From NCBI RefSeq assembly GCF_000234665.1, contig NC_018324.1, positions 801,501 through 865,500 of the forward strand: a stretch of DNA of 64,000 bases, written 5' to 3'. Position 1 is the stretch's first letter. The number at the start of each line of letters is the position of its first letter. Made by a program: the position numbers and the translations under genes. The stretch is from Leishmania mexicana MHOM/GT/2001/U1103. Lineage: Eukaryota > Euglenozoa > Kinetoplastea > Trypanosomatida > Trypanosomatidae. Shown one piece after another: positions 50,845 to 60,401 of the stretch. Under the pieces are notes generated by a model. That model was not told the origin of the DNA, made no database searches, and saw only the letters and a program-made list of their open reading frames with translations.

Positions 50845-51638
50845 GATGACACAAAATGTTTCATTGTAGTGTGCGCTGAGCTGGACGCCTGCTGAGAAAT
50901 CGAACATATCGCAAATCACTCCACTCTGAGGGTTGCCGAGTGCGCGTGAGGCGCTGCGCCGCGGATGTTTGGGAGAGGGGGGGGGGAGCGGACGGGCGTG
51001 GGGGCTGTGGCGGCATGTCTACTGCCGCTCTGCAGTGCCGACGGTAGGCGTGCTCTGCTTGCCCTGCTCGTGTGACGCTGTTATAATCCCGTGCCGCGCA
51101 TCTGATCTGTAGGCGGGACGATTCATGCACAGCGAAGATGCGAGGGGCGCCGCCGGCCCTGTGCTGTGCGTGCGCTGGGTGCACCACGCTGCCATGATTT
51201 CAACAATGCAATGTATCTCCGTTACCGGACACGGTTGCTGACGACAACCATTGACTCAAATAACCAAGATCTGCTATGACTCCGTGTGCGCGCGGTGCAT
51301 TGCGGCGTGTTTGCGCCTTGCTTCCCTTTGGTCCTCCCTGCTGCCCTTTCTTCTTCCCCCCACTCCCGCCCTGCCCCCACTCGCGCTTGTGCGTGCGCCG
51401 GCCCATCCGCAGGATGACACAAAATGTTTCATTGTAGTGTGCGCTGAGCTGGACGCCTGCTGAGAAATCGAACATATCGCAAATCACTCCACTCTGAGGG
51501 TTGCCGAGTGCGCGTGAGGCGCTGCGCCGCGGATGTTTGGGAGAGGGGGGGGGGGAGCGGACGGGCGTGGGGGCTGTGGCGGCATGTCTACTGCCGCTCT
51601 GCAGTGCCGACGGTAGGCGTGCTCTGCTTGCCCTGCTC

Positions 51639-51738
51639 NNNNNNNNNNNNNNNNNNNNNNNNNNNNNNNNNNNNNNNNNNNNNNNNNNNNNNNNNNNNNN
51701 NNNNNNNNNNNNNNNNNNNNNNNNNNNNNNNNNNNNNN
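51639..51738. other. Assembly gap of 100 N
   Basis: One hundred N inside the array. The round size suggests a placeholder, so the true number of 566-bp units is not known. Confidence 0.97.
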
Positions 51739-52986
51739 GATTTCAACAATGCAATGTATCTCCGTTACCGGACACGGTTGCTGACGACAACCATTGACTC
51801 AAATAACCAAGATCTGCTATGACTCCGTGTGCGCGCGGTGCATTGCGGCGTGTTTGCGCCTTGCTTCCCTTTGGTCCTCCCTGCTGCCCTTTCTTCTTCC
51901 CCCCACTCCCGCCCTGCCCCCACTCGCGCTTGTGCGTGCGCCGGCCCATCCGCAGGATGACACAAAATGTTTCATTGTAGTGTGCGCTGAGCTGGACGCC
52001 TGCTGAGAAATCGAACATATCGCAAATCACTCCACTCTGAGGGTTGCCGAGTGCGCGTGAGGCGCTGCGCCGCGGATGTTTGGGAGAGGGGGGGGAGCGG
52101 ACGGGCGTGGGGGCTGTGGCGGCATGTCTACTGCCGCTCTGCAGTGCCGACGGTAGGCGTGCTCTGCTTGCCCTGCTCGTGTGACGCTGTTATAATCCCG
52201 TGCCGCGCATCTGATCTGTAGGCGGGACGATTCATGCACAGCGAAGATGCGAGGGGCGCCGCCGGCCCTGTGCTGTGCGTGCGCTGGGTGCACCACGCTG
52301 CCATGATTTCAACAATGCAATGTATCTCCGTTACCGGACACGGTTGCTGACGACAACCATTGACTCAAATAACCAAGATCTGCTATGACTCCGTGTGCGC
52401 GCGGTGCATTGCGGCGTGTTTGCGCCTTGCTTCCCTTTGGTCCTCCCTGCTGCCCTTTCTTCTTCCCCCCACTCCCGCCCTGCCCCCACTCGCGCTTGTG
52501 CGTGCGCCGGCCCATCCGCAGGATGACACAAAATGTTTCATTGTAGTGTGCGCTGAGCTGGACGCCTGCTGAGAAATCGAACATATCGCAAATCACTCCA
52601 CTCTGAGGGTTGCCGAGTGCGCGTGAGGCGCTGCGCCGCGGATGTTTGGGAGAGGGGGGGGAGCGGACGGGCGTGGGGGCTGTGGCGGCATGTCTACTGC
52701 CGCTCTGCAGTGCCGACGGTAGGCGTGCTCTGCTTGCCCTGCTCGTGTGACGCTGTTATAATCCCGTGCCGCGCATCTGATCTGTAGGCGGGACGATTCA
52801 TGCACAGCGAAGATGCGAGGGGCGCCGCCGGCCCTGTGCTGTGCGTGCGCTGGGTGCACCACGCTGCCATGATTTCAACAATGCAATGTATCTCCGTTAC
52901 CGGACACGGTTGCTGACGACAACCATTGACTCAAATAACCAAGATCTGCTATGACTCCGTGTGCGCGCGGTGCATTGCGGCGTGTT

Positions 52987-53445
52987 CGCCGCTTTCTGCC
53001 CTGATACTCAGGGCACTGTGTGTGTGTGGGATGCTCTACAACGCTGTTCTTGTCTGCTTTACTGTTTGTAGGCTGCCTCTCCCTGCTTGACGTTGTTTGT
53101 GTCGCGTTTTTTCTCTTCCCTGTGATCATTGTGGTCGTGCTGGTCTCGAGCAGATCGCTCACGCTCTTTGTTAGTGGTACGTCACTGCGTAGGTCTAGGG
53201 TCGATCGTGGACACACAAGTTCCTCTTCGGCTTTGCTGCACATATCTCGACGCTCCCTGATATTCATTCTAGGACACATTCATTTTGAAGGAGCTGAACT
53301 ACCTTTGACGCCCTCTGCCGTTGGTGTGTGTCACTGGTCTCTCCAGTGAAGGAACTTGTGGCCTTCTGCATTCCGTGTTGTCTGTCGGGCGCATACAGTG
53401 GCTCCTCCTCCACATCGTTCCCGTTAAGAGAACTGCTCCAGCGCC
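52987..53445. other. Unique spacer before the dynein light chain gene
   Basis: Unique sequence begins where the last repeat unit breaks off. A T-rich tract around 53108-53120 and CT-rich stretches precede several AGs, including 53345-53346 (CTCTCCAG), which could be the acceptor for the gene at 53446. No other gene seen. Confidence 0.55.
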
Positions 53446-53835
53446 ATGGCGGACGAGGAGGACTATGATTTGGAGGTGAATAGGAAAGAGACGGATAAAA
53501 TTGAACGCCCGGAGCGGCTGATCGAGGTCCTCCAGCACGATACTAACCGGATACTCACGGAGGAGATGGTAGAGCACGCGCAGACGGTGCTCGACTCCAT
53601 GCCGGTCGAACACTCCTACAAAGATGTAGCGGCGAAGTTGAAGGGTCGACTTGACAGCGCATACGGCGGCACCTGGCACGTCATCGTAGGCAAGCACTTC
53701 GGCGCCAACGTCACCAACGACGATGACACCCTGATCAACATGAAGATCAACGGCGTGTACTTCTTAGCCATGCGCTCGGGTCCACCGGAACGGCCGCAGG
53801 AAGTTGCTGACAACGAGACCGTCGCAGCGGAGTGA
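53446..53835 (+). CDS. Divergent LC8-type dynein light chain
   Basis: A 129-residue protein of the LC8/DYNLL family, small homodimeric hubs in cytoplasmic and axonemal dynein. The core spans about residues 37-111. It has LTEEMVEHAQTVLDSMP as the first helix, YKDVAAKLKGRLDSAYGG as the second, then TWHVIVGKHFGANVTND, which matches the hallmark TWHCIVGRNFGSYVTHE, and a last strand INGVYFLAMRSG. Classical LC8 is 89 residues and much more conserved. This one has ~36 extra acidic residues at the front (MADEEDYDLEVNRK) and an ~18-residue tail. It probably belongs to a divergent axonemal or intraflagellar-transport LC8 group, by inference from divergence only. The gene lies just downstream of the tandem array. 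Confidence 0.88.
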   Translation: MADEEDYDLEVNRKETDKIERPERLIEVLQHDTNRILTEEMVEHAQTVLDSMPVEHSYKDVAAKLKGRLDSAYGGTWHVIVGKHFGANVTNDDDTLINMKINGVYFLAMRSGPPERPQEVADNETVAAE

Positions 53836-54957
53836 CGAAGAGGAGGAAGTCGGGGGCCCTCTAGGACGAAATAGACGAAAGATAAGAGAAGAAGAGTGGT
53901 GGAGAGCTGGAAAGAGAGATCGCGTGGTGCTCTGGGGGGGTGGAGTGGGCAGTCTCTCTCGCGCGTGAGACGGTGCTGTTGCAGCTTATGCAAAGGGGCT
54001 CCTTGTGCTTTCTGTTCACTGATGCGCAACGCCATCCCCTCTCTCACTTTCGTTCTCTCGCAACACGTGAGTATTCTCAGCTCGATGTACAGCTTCCGTT
54101 GTTTCTCTCTCTCGGTATGTGTGGCCTATGCAGATACGTACATTGTATTTTTTTTCTTTGGCGGCTGGATGCGATGCCGCACGGATGCATGTGTGTGTGT
54201 GTGGTTGTGTTTCTCTCCAAGGGGGAGGGGGTGGCAGAGGGCCTTTTTTTCGATTGCCGCCGTGCTCTTTGATGCACCGAGGCGCACACAAGCCTACGTA
54301 TATGCGCAAACGCGTGCAAAGATGCCTTGTACCCCCCTTCCCCCCCACTGTTCGACATCCGTTGCTCTTGAGTATCATGTACAAGAGGGTTATGTTCAAC
54401 CATAGAAACAACGGTAGGTGGATGGCTCCGGGGAAGTCTCGGGAGGGAGGTGCGTGCCGCAGTACACACACACTCGTTAACAGGAGTTGTGACGCACAAA
54501 CCACTGCCACGCCTTTCAGACGACGCGTTTGGTTGCAAGGCTTCATGGGTGTCTTTCGTGACTGTGCGAAAAGAGCAGACTCTGTGGCGAACTGGTCTTG
54601 CTCTCCCTGTGAGCCTCTCTCACTGCCAGTGTACGGCGCCTGCGTGAGACCGCCACCGGCTACTTCTGCTGCTGTCGTCGTCGCGGCATCACACCGCCTT
54701 TTTTTTGCGGTTACGCTCTCTCTCCTCTTTCTCCCCTGACTGTGGCATCTATAATCATGGATGCTTCGCCGCGCCCGGCTCCCGCACGTGCGTCTCCGAC
54801 CCACACCCGTTTCCGCCGCAGTGACAGAGAGAGACTTGTTCACGGTTCGCACTCGGCGTAACAGACGGTGGAAGTGTGACCGCACCGCACCACCCCACGC
54901 ACACCTGCACCGAACACATCTGCGTGCACACGCACGGCGCGGTAATTGAAGGCGCAA
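53836..54957. other. Intergenic region
   Basis: GT- and pyrimidine-rich spacer. A 350-codon antisense frame (54016-55068) crosses into the next gene but is low-complexity and unsupported. An ATG at 54758 lies before the likely acceptor zone (AG near 54819), so it need not affect translation. Confidence 0.5.
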
Positions 54958-57246
54958 ATGCCGGCACCAAAGAACAAGCTCAAGTCGTTCGGAAAGAACC
55001 GACGCGAGATACGTTCGGCGACGACTACGTACGACGACAATGGCAACTGGGTAGGTACGCCACACCAAGACAAGATGCGGCTTGTTGCGAACAAGTTGTT
55101 TGACAACTACTACAACACGTTGCAGCAGCTAGGCCGCGTGGTGGCTCGCACCGTTTATCCGACTTCAACTGATGCCTGCGTCTCGGCTGCTTCCTCTTCA
55201 TGCGCCGCTGCACAGGACGTGTCCGCCGATGTTGCGGCATCGCTGTGGATGAGGGAGATGGAGCTCTTTCGCACGCCGCTGCTCACGACTTGTTGGATTA
55301 ACGACACTGATCCCCTCGCGGCTCACGTGCGAGCCTACATGGAGTCTCTCGACTCGTCACTCTTGGAGCCGATCTCGTGGTATCCGATCGCTGGCATGGG
55401 CTGGCGCATCCTCGCCGACAAGGCCGGGTTCCGCAAGCGTCCCGAAATGCAGCCGCTGCGGCAGTACTTGATCAAGCAGACCGCCCTCGGCACCATCAGC
55501 CGACAGGAAGAGGTCTCGATGATTCCACCGTTCCTGCTCGACATTCAGCCGAACGACGTCTGCCTGGACATGTGCGCCTCTCCCGGCTCCAAGACGGCTC
55601 AGATGCTGGTGGCACTAGGCCGCCACAAGGTCGTGCCCTTCGACTCTGACGCGTCGCCGTTCCCCTTCGAGTACGACAGCGATGGCCTTGTGATCGCCAA
55701 CGAGCTGGACGCTAAGCGGGCCAACATGCTGGTGCACCAGGTGAAGCGGCTTCGCCTGCTCTTTCCCTTTACCCTCTTTACAAACCACGACGCACGATAT
55801 TTTCCCGAAATGTCACTGCAGCCGCAGCCCGTTGACGCAGAGAAGGCGGCGGCCGGTGCTGAGGTACTTCGCTTTGACAAAATCCTGTGCGATGTCGTGT
55901 GCTCCGGCGACGGCACGCTGCGTAAGGCGCCGCACATTTTCAAGCTCTGGTCCCCCAAGGAGGCCATCAACCTGCAGAAACTACAGATTGAGATTGCGCT
56001 GCGGGCGTGCCACCTCCTCCGCGTAGGCGGCCGCCTTGTCTACAGCACTTGCTCGCTGAACCCGGTCGAGAACGAGGCGGTGGTGGCGCAGATCGTTCAC
56101 CGCACCCGTGGCGCCATGCGCCTCGTGGACGCCAGAGCACTGCTGCCGAAGCTCGTGTGCGCTCCTGGCATGACAAAGTGGACGGTCACAGACGCCAAGG
56201 GACGCGTGTTTCCAGCCCCGGAGGGCAACATGCACGAGGCGCTGTTTCCGCCCCACACCCCAGGCGGGTACAGCTCCGCCGCCGTCGATGCGCTGGATTT
56301 GTCGCTGTGCATGCGTCTCTTCCCCACCCACTGCAAGGGTGGCGGTTTCTTCGTGGCTGTACTCGACAAGGTGAGCGAGTTCCGGCTAAAGAAGCTAGAA
56401 GAGCTCAAGGCGGAGGAGAAAGACGCCTCAACAGAGAACGCGGTGGAGGCAGCCACGGAGCGGCAGACCATCATCGGCACTACGGTTCCTCCAAAGCGCG
56501 AAAAGAAGGAAACGCATACCGTCAGTGCCGGCGGCGCGGAGGAGACAGCGGACGCCGGTGTCGAAGCGCTGGAAGCGGAGTTGACCACGGCACATGAGCT
56601 GGCTAAGCCTAAGTCTCTGCCGCCGCAGTTTGTTGGCGCGCCGGCGGAGATCCAGCGCGCCATCATCGACTTTTACGAGATTCCGCAGTTTCCCATGCAA
56701 CTTCTGTTTGTTCGCACCGCTCAGGGAGAGCGCGAGCTGCGGTTGACCCCTGGCTCGGTGTGCAGCATTGTCTCTCGCATGGCTGCGCAGGTGCTGGAGC
56801 ACAAGACGGACAACGTCCTCATCGTCTCAGCCGGGCTGCGCGTGATTGCGTTTGAGTGTTTGGACAAGGGATGGCGCATCGTGAGCGAGTCTGCGGTCCT
56901 CTTCGCAAAGCTGATGCGCCGGTCTTCGCGCCTCGTGCGCGTCCCCGTCTCTCTCATTCAGGACATGGTTGTGAATGGCGGGAGGCTAAAGGAAAAGCTG
57001 CTCGAGAGCGTCAAGGACACACAACTGCGCAGCAGACTCGAGTGCCTTCCAATCGGCGCCTTTCTGCTGGAGATCGAGGCGCCAAAGGCGCTCGGTGGCG
57101 TGTTCTACTCGACCGCCCTGCGCGCTCGCTCGCGCATTCAGCTCCTCGTGGATCACGAGGACCTGGAGGGCGTGCAGCTGCGTCTCGGCGAAGACCCGGT
57201 AAAGCCCGCGGAGATTCCAGAAGCGGAAAAGGAAGACGACGCGTGA
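54958..57246 (+). CDS. NSUN/Trm4-like RNA cytosine-5 methyltransferase
   Basis: A 762-residue SAM-dependent methyltransferase resembling NSUN2/Trm4, which makes m5C in tRNA. The SAM loop is CLDMCASPGSKTAQML with Asp at about 204 and Cys at 206. ANELDAKRANMLVHQVKRL carries the second SAM-binding acid. Motif IV reads DVVCSGDGTLRK (312-323) and motif VI YSTCSLNPVENEAVV (362-376), so both catalytic cysteines (Cys315 and Cys365) are present. The usual Pro before the motif IV Cys is Val here. The N-terminus has QLGRVVARTVYP and a basic start; the C-terminal ~200 residues (from PPQFVGAPAEIQRAII) match the NSUN2 C-terminal, PUA-like part. An acidic/Ala linker lies at about 470-550. The frame opens four codons earlier with TTG; the ATG at 54958 was chosen. 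Probably nuclear or cytosolic tRNA modification, by family. Confidence 0.93.
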   Translation: MPAPKNKLKSFGKNRREIRSATTTYDDNGNWVGTPHQDKMRLVANKLFDNYYNTLQQLGRVVARTVYPTSTDACVSAASSSCAAAQDVSADVAASLWMREMELFRTPLLTTCWINDTDPLAAHVRAYMESLDSSLLEPISWYPIAGMGWRILADKAGFRKRPEMQPLRQYLIKQTALGTISRQEEVSMIPPFLLDIQPNDVCLDMCASPGSKTAQMLVALGRHKVVPFDSDASPFPFEYDSDGLVIANELDAKRANMLVHQVKRLRLLFPFTLFTNHDARYFPEMSLQPQPVDAEKAAAGAEVLRFDKILCDVVCSGDGTLRKAPHIFKLWSPKEAINLQKLQIEIALRACHLLRVGGRLVYSTCSLNPVENEAVVAQIVHRTRGAMRLVDARALLPKLVCAPGMTKWTVTDAKGRVFPAPEGNMHEALFPPHTPGGYSSAAVDALDLSLCMRLFPTHCKGGGFFVAVLDKVSEFRLKKLEELKAEEKDASTENAVEAATERQTIIGTTVPPKREKKETHTVSAGGAEETADAGVEALEAELTTAHELAKPKSLPPQFVGAPAEIQRAIIDFYEIPQFPMQLLFVRTAQGERELRLTPGSVCSIVSRMAAQVLEHKTDNVLIVSAGLRVIAFECLDKGWRIVSESAVLFAKLMRRSSRLVRVPVSLIQDMVVNGGRLKEKLLESVKDTQLRSRLECLPIGAFLLEIEAPKALGGVFYSTALRARSRIQLLVDHEDLEGVQLRLGEDPVKPAEIPEAEKEDDA

Positions 57247-58829
57247 GAGCAGCAGTGAGGTTCTTTTCCGGGGCTGAATAGCGACGCCCCCACGCCCCCG
57301 GTGCGAGGACGCCGCGCGGTCATCGACGTCTGTGGGCCGCGCATAAGCGCGTGTTTTGCTTGTAAGCGGACTGTGCATTGATGTGAGCCGCGGATAAGCA
57401 GCTAAAACCTTGTGAGCTTGCTTGAGTGGTCAGCGCCTCTAACATGGAAAAGGCCGAAACGAAAAGCCCATGCATATATATATATGAGAATGAGGGTCGG
57501 ATGAAGAGAACAGTAGCGTTCCCGACGGGGCTCATGACGCGCGCGCATACACGCAACTGGGAAGGGCACCTCACTCGCGCAGATAAGTGTCTCGCTCATG
57601 TTTTTCCATGAGAGCAGATCGCTCGAGTGAGCGCATGTCATGAGACGAGGACCGTGCTCGCCGGCTCCGAGACCCGCCCTGCTCCCTCCGCCCACCCCCA
57701 CCCCCTCGTCGAGGGTAGGCTGGATGCTCACACCCGCAGCACATCTTTTCACACATATATGCATGGCTGTGTTCTCTCGACTGCTCTCTTCTTCGCGCAT
57801 GCCTCTTCCTGGATTTCTGTGTCTGAGCAGCTGCTGCTGCTCACTGCACTATCGGAGGCGCCGACAGCACACGCACTCCTCCGTTTTCTTTTCCTGTACT
57901 CGTTTCTTCTGTGAGGCCCGGTGAGACACACAGGTAGACCGCGCCAGCAGCAGCGAGCAAGCAGGGCCTCCGTGCTTCTGCGAACTCCTTCTCGTCTCTT
58001 CCTCCCCGCTTCTTTGTTTTTTTTTTTATTATTCTTGTTGTTGTGGTGCCCCTTCTCTCCATTTTGGGCTGAAAGTGCCGTTGGTAATTCCCCTCCTCCT
58101 CCTCCTCCTCCCTCTCCCCCCTAACCTCTCTTTCTTACCTCTCCGCATCCTCTCGTTTTTTTTTCTTACCCCTGCCTTGTTCTCTCCCTCTCAGTGTAGA
58201 CGTGTGAGTGCTGTTCAAGACATGCTAGCAGGGCACACTTCTCTGTGCTTGCTTCTTGGTTTTCGCGTTGTTGTGCCTCCACCCCACCGCCTTCCCCTTC
58301 TCTCTGCTGTTCGGCGTCTGTGAGTGTTGTGGGACTTTGCCTCAACGCATGAGATCCCTCTCGCGGTGATTCCGTTGCTCGCTTGCCGCTCTATCTTCCT
58401 TGGCGTGTACCCCGGTTCGACAATACTTACGCCACTCCCTCTCCCCCAAGCCCCTCCCATCTACACCGCTTCGCTTCGCGGCTGCTAACATCATTCCTTG
58501 CGCACGGGGTATGGGAGGAGGTTTTTCCTACCTGAACACTTCCCGTCCTCATATATTTAACAGCAGACCAGCACCAGGCGGCTACCTTGGTCTTGGTAAA
58601 AGCTGCTCAACTCTCTTCCACCGCCCAGCTATCGTTCCGTTTCACTCCCTCATACGTACGCTGTGCAGAGGACGACGCTCGCGTTGCTTGTGTGGGGATC
58701 TTCGATTCTTGTATCTGCCTCCTTTTGTATTTTTCACCCACGCACACGCCTCTCTCTCTGCGCGTCGTGTGGCATCTTCTCTGCACCATTGTACCCACAC
58801 AGGACACAGGCATCCGACACACAGAGGAG
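57247..58829. other. Intergenic region
   Basis: Mixed spacer with a TA repeat near 57473-57485, then strong pyrimidine tracts. Open frames over the pyrimidine tracts are not credible genes. Confidence 0.6.
58771..58802 (+). promoter_or_regulatory. Candidate spliced-leader acceptor for the PTP gene
   Basis: A CT-rich stretch ends CCCACACAG with AG at 58801-58802, 27 nt before the ATG at 58830. This rules against using the 81 extra upstream codons that open with TTG. Confidence 0.5.
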
Positions 58830-60401
58830 ATGAGCCATGACGTCTCGCGTGTCAGTCGGCCGAGCTTGCGGCCCAACAGTTCCTCGAGAAGCAGTAGCGA
58901 GCCTCCCAATGCGTCGTTGCTAAGTGCAGCGGCATCAGCTGCAGTTACGACGCCGCCCTCGGACACGCAGGCCAGCGGCGTCGATGTCGCTGGCAGCGCC
59001 GAATACACTTGCGGCAACCACCAGCTCGACGGCAGCACCAGCACGGTGGGCTCCCTCATCGATGCGTCGTGCTCTAAAAGGGAGCGCAACCCAGAGTTCA
59101 ACATGTACCAGCTGCCGATCGAGGAGCAGTTTAACCTGATCGAGGAGGAGTTTGCCGCCATCGAGGCGAGTACCATGAATCCGCGATTGTACAACTTCAC
59201 CACCTCCAACGCCAACCCAACGAAGAACCGCTACATCAACGTACTCGCTAACGAGGAGACAATCTTCCCTCCAACGCGCTTGGCATCTGTGCCGCCGACG
59301 ACGGGCGGTTCGAGACTCTCCACGTCCGGCTCTCCGTCTTCGATGGCATCGGCGACGACGCCGATGAAGTCCCTCGCATTCAGAGCGCAGAAGGTTTGGG
59401 GGGCCGCCGGGAAGCGACTCTTGGGCACACGGCGTGGCGGCACTTTACCGAGAGACTCTGAGGGAAACGAGAAATTCACCACCGGCTGCGTCACCGAGAA
59501 GTCTCCGCAATGGTATATCAACGCCAACTTGGTAGACACGAGTGTGGAGCCTGTATTTGTGGCCTCGCAAGCACCAGTGCAGGAGTGCATCGACGACTTT
59601 CTTGCTGTTATCTATAGCTGTGAAGTGACCCTGGTGCTGATGCTGACTGAAGTGGAGGAGGCTGGCTTTGTGAAGGCAGACCGGTACTGGCCAGAGGATA
59701 GCGCACCCGCCGACAGGATTGAGTCGTTCGGTAGCATGTGCGTGTACAAGGATGAGCAGGACCCGTATACGTACGACGCCACACACGAACTCGTGCGCCG
59801 ACCATTCTACATACGCCCCTCGCCTGGGTCCCAAGCGCGCGCGCACAAGATCGTCATGTATCAGTATGTGGGCTGGCCTGACCGTGGCGTTCCCGACAGC
59901 ACCGAATCTTTCGAGGAGCTCTTGAAAATCATTCAGGATTATGTAGTGGCGCCACCGACTCCAAATATGCCACCGGCTGGGCCGAAGAGCGCCGCCTACA
60001 GCCCCATCGCCACCAGCAGCGGAGGTGACGGCAGCACCAGCAATACTGGAAGTGACGCAGGAGCTGGCAAACTCACGCCCCCAGTCTTTGTGCACTGCAG
60101 TGCCGGCATTGGCCGTACAGGCACCCTCATCGGTGCCTACACGGCCGTGAAACTGACGGAGGCCGGACTCCTGACGAACACAAGTATCCGGCGCATCGTC
60201 ACGGACATGCGCAAGGCTCGCTTTGGTATGGTGCAGCGCGTGGAGCAGTACATGTTTCTCTACATGATCGTGCTGCAACACATGGGGGTAGACGCGCGCA
60301 AGTTCAGCGCACGCATGCAGCCGCGAGCGGACATGTATAATATGCGGTGGATGGAGGCGAGACAGAAGGCGCTGCTTGGGGCTCGGGCAGCGAAGCGCTG
60401 A
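58830..60401 (+). CDS. Classical protein tyrosine phosphatase (PTP1-like)
   Basis: A 523-residue tyrosine-specific phosphatase with one PTP domain. Landmarks are NPTKNRYINV (pTyr-loop region, about 129-138), WYINANLVDT (228-237), FVASQAPVQECIDDFLAVIY, ADRYWPED, the WPD loop GWPDRGVPD (348-356, general acid Asp351), the P-loop HCSAGIGRTG (422-431, nucleophile Cys423, Arg429) and RFGMVQRVEQYMFLY (Q loop). All catalytic residues are intact. Two inserts stand out: about 70 Ser/Pro/Arg-rich residues between KNRY and YINANL, and about 38 Ser/Gly/Pro-rich residues between the WPD and P-loops. The N-terminal ~130 residues are Ser-rich. Trypanosomatid PTP1 enzymes act in life-cycle control in Trypanosoma; orthology is likely but not proven here. 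The start follows a clear acceptor. Confidence 0.93.
   Translation: MSHDVSRVSRPSLRPNSSSRSSSEPPNASLLSAAASAAVTTPPSDTQASGVDVAGSAEYTCGNHQLDGSTSTVGSLIDASCSKRERNPEFNMYQLPIEEQFNLIEEEFAAIEASTMNPRLYNFTTSNANPTKNRYINVLANEETIFPPTRLASVPPTTGGSRLSTSGSPSSMASATTPMKSLAFRAQKVWGAAGKRLLGTRRGGTLPRDSEGNEKFTTGCVTEKSPQWYINANLVDTSVEPVFVASQAPVQECIDDFLAVIYSCEVTLVLMLTEVEEAGFVKADRYWPEDSAPADRIESFGSMCVYKDEQDPYTYDATHELVRRPFYIRPSPGSQARAHKIVMYQYVGWPDRGVPDSTESFEELLKIIQDYVVAPPTPNMPPAGPKSAAYSPIATSSGGDGSTSNTGSDAGAGKLTPPVFVHCSAGIGRTGTLIGAYTAVKLTEAGLLTNTSIRRIVTDMRKARFGMVQRVEQYMFLYMIVLQHMGVDARKFSARMQPRADMYNMRWMEARQKALLGARAAKR

Larger units (their letters stand above)
50501..52986 (+). repeat. Tandem array of a ~566-bp unit
   Basis: Units begin at 50501, 51069, an unseen point at the gap, 52178 and 52744; the last is cut off at about 52986. 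Unit lengths are 568, about 569 and 566, and the differences are explained by a G run of 10, 11, 8 and 8 in successive units. Otherwise the units are almost identical, apart from a base change at the very edge of the first one (cgtgcgacg for cgtgtgacg). Near-identity suggests recent amplification or active homogenisation. Each full unit carries a ~65-nt pyrimidine tract followed by the first AG about 30 nt later. No ORF is shared across the G-run variants on the + strand. The function is unknown; candidates are a trans-spliced short RNA, an snoRNA cluster or a tandem SIDER-type element. Confidence 0.95.

Noticed and set aside
50632..50919. 95-codon - strand ORF repeated in every array unit
   Set aside because: It recurs only because the units are nearly identical; it opens with GTG, is on the strand opposite to transcription and has low complexity.
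51501..51797. 98-codon + ORF running into the gap
   Set aside because: It needs N residues to stay open and its frame depends on a variable G run.
50501..52986. CRISPR array
   Set aside because: The repeat period is 566 bp with no unique spacers, and the genome is eukaryotic.
54016..55068. 350-codon - strand ORF across the spacer before the NSUN gene
   Set aside because: Arg/Cys/Thr-rich reading of GT and CA tracts that overlaps the start of a well-supported gene.
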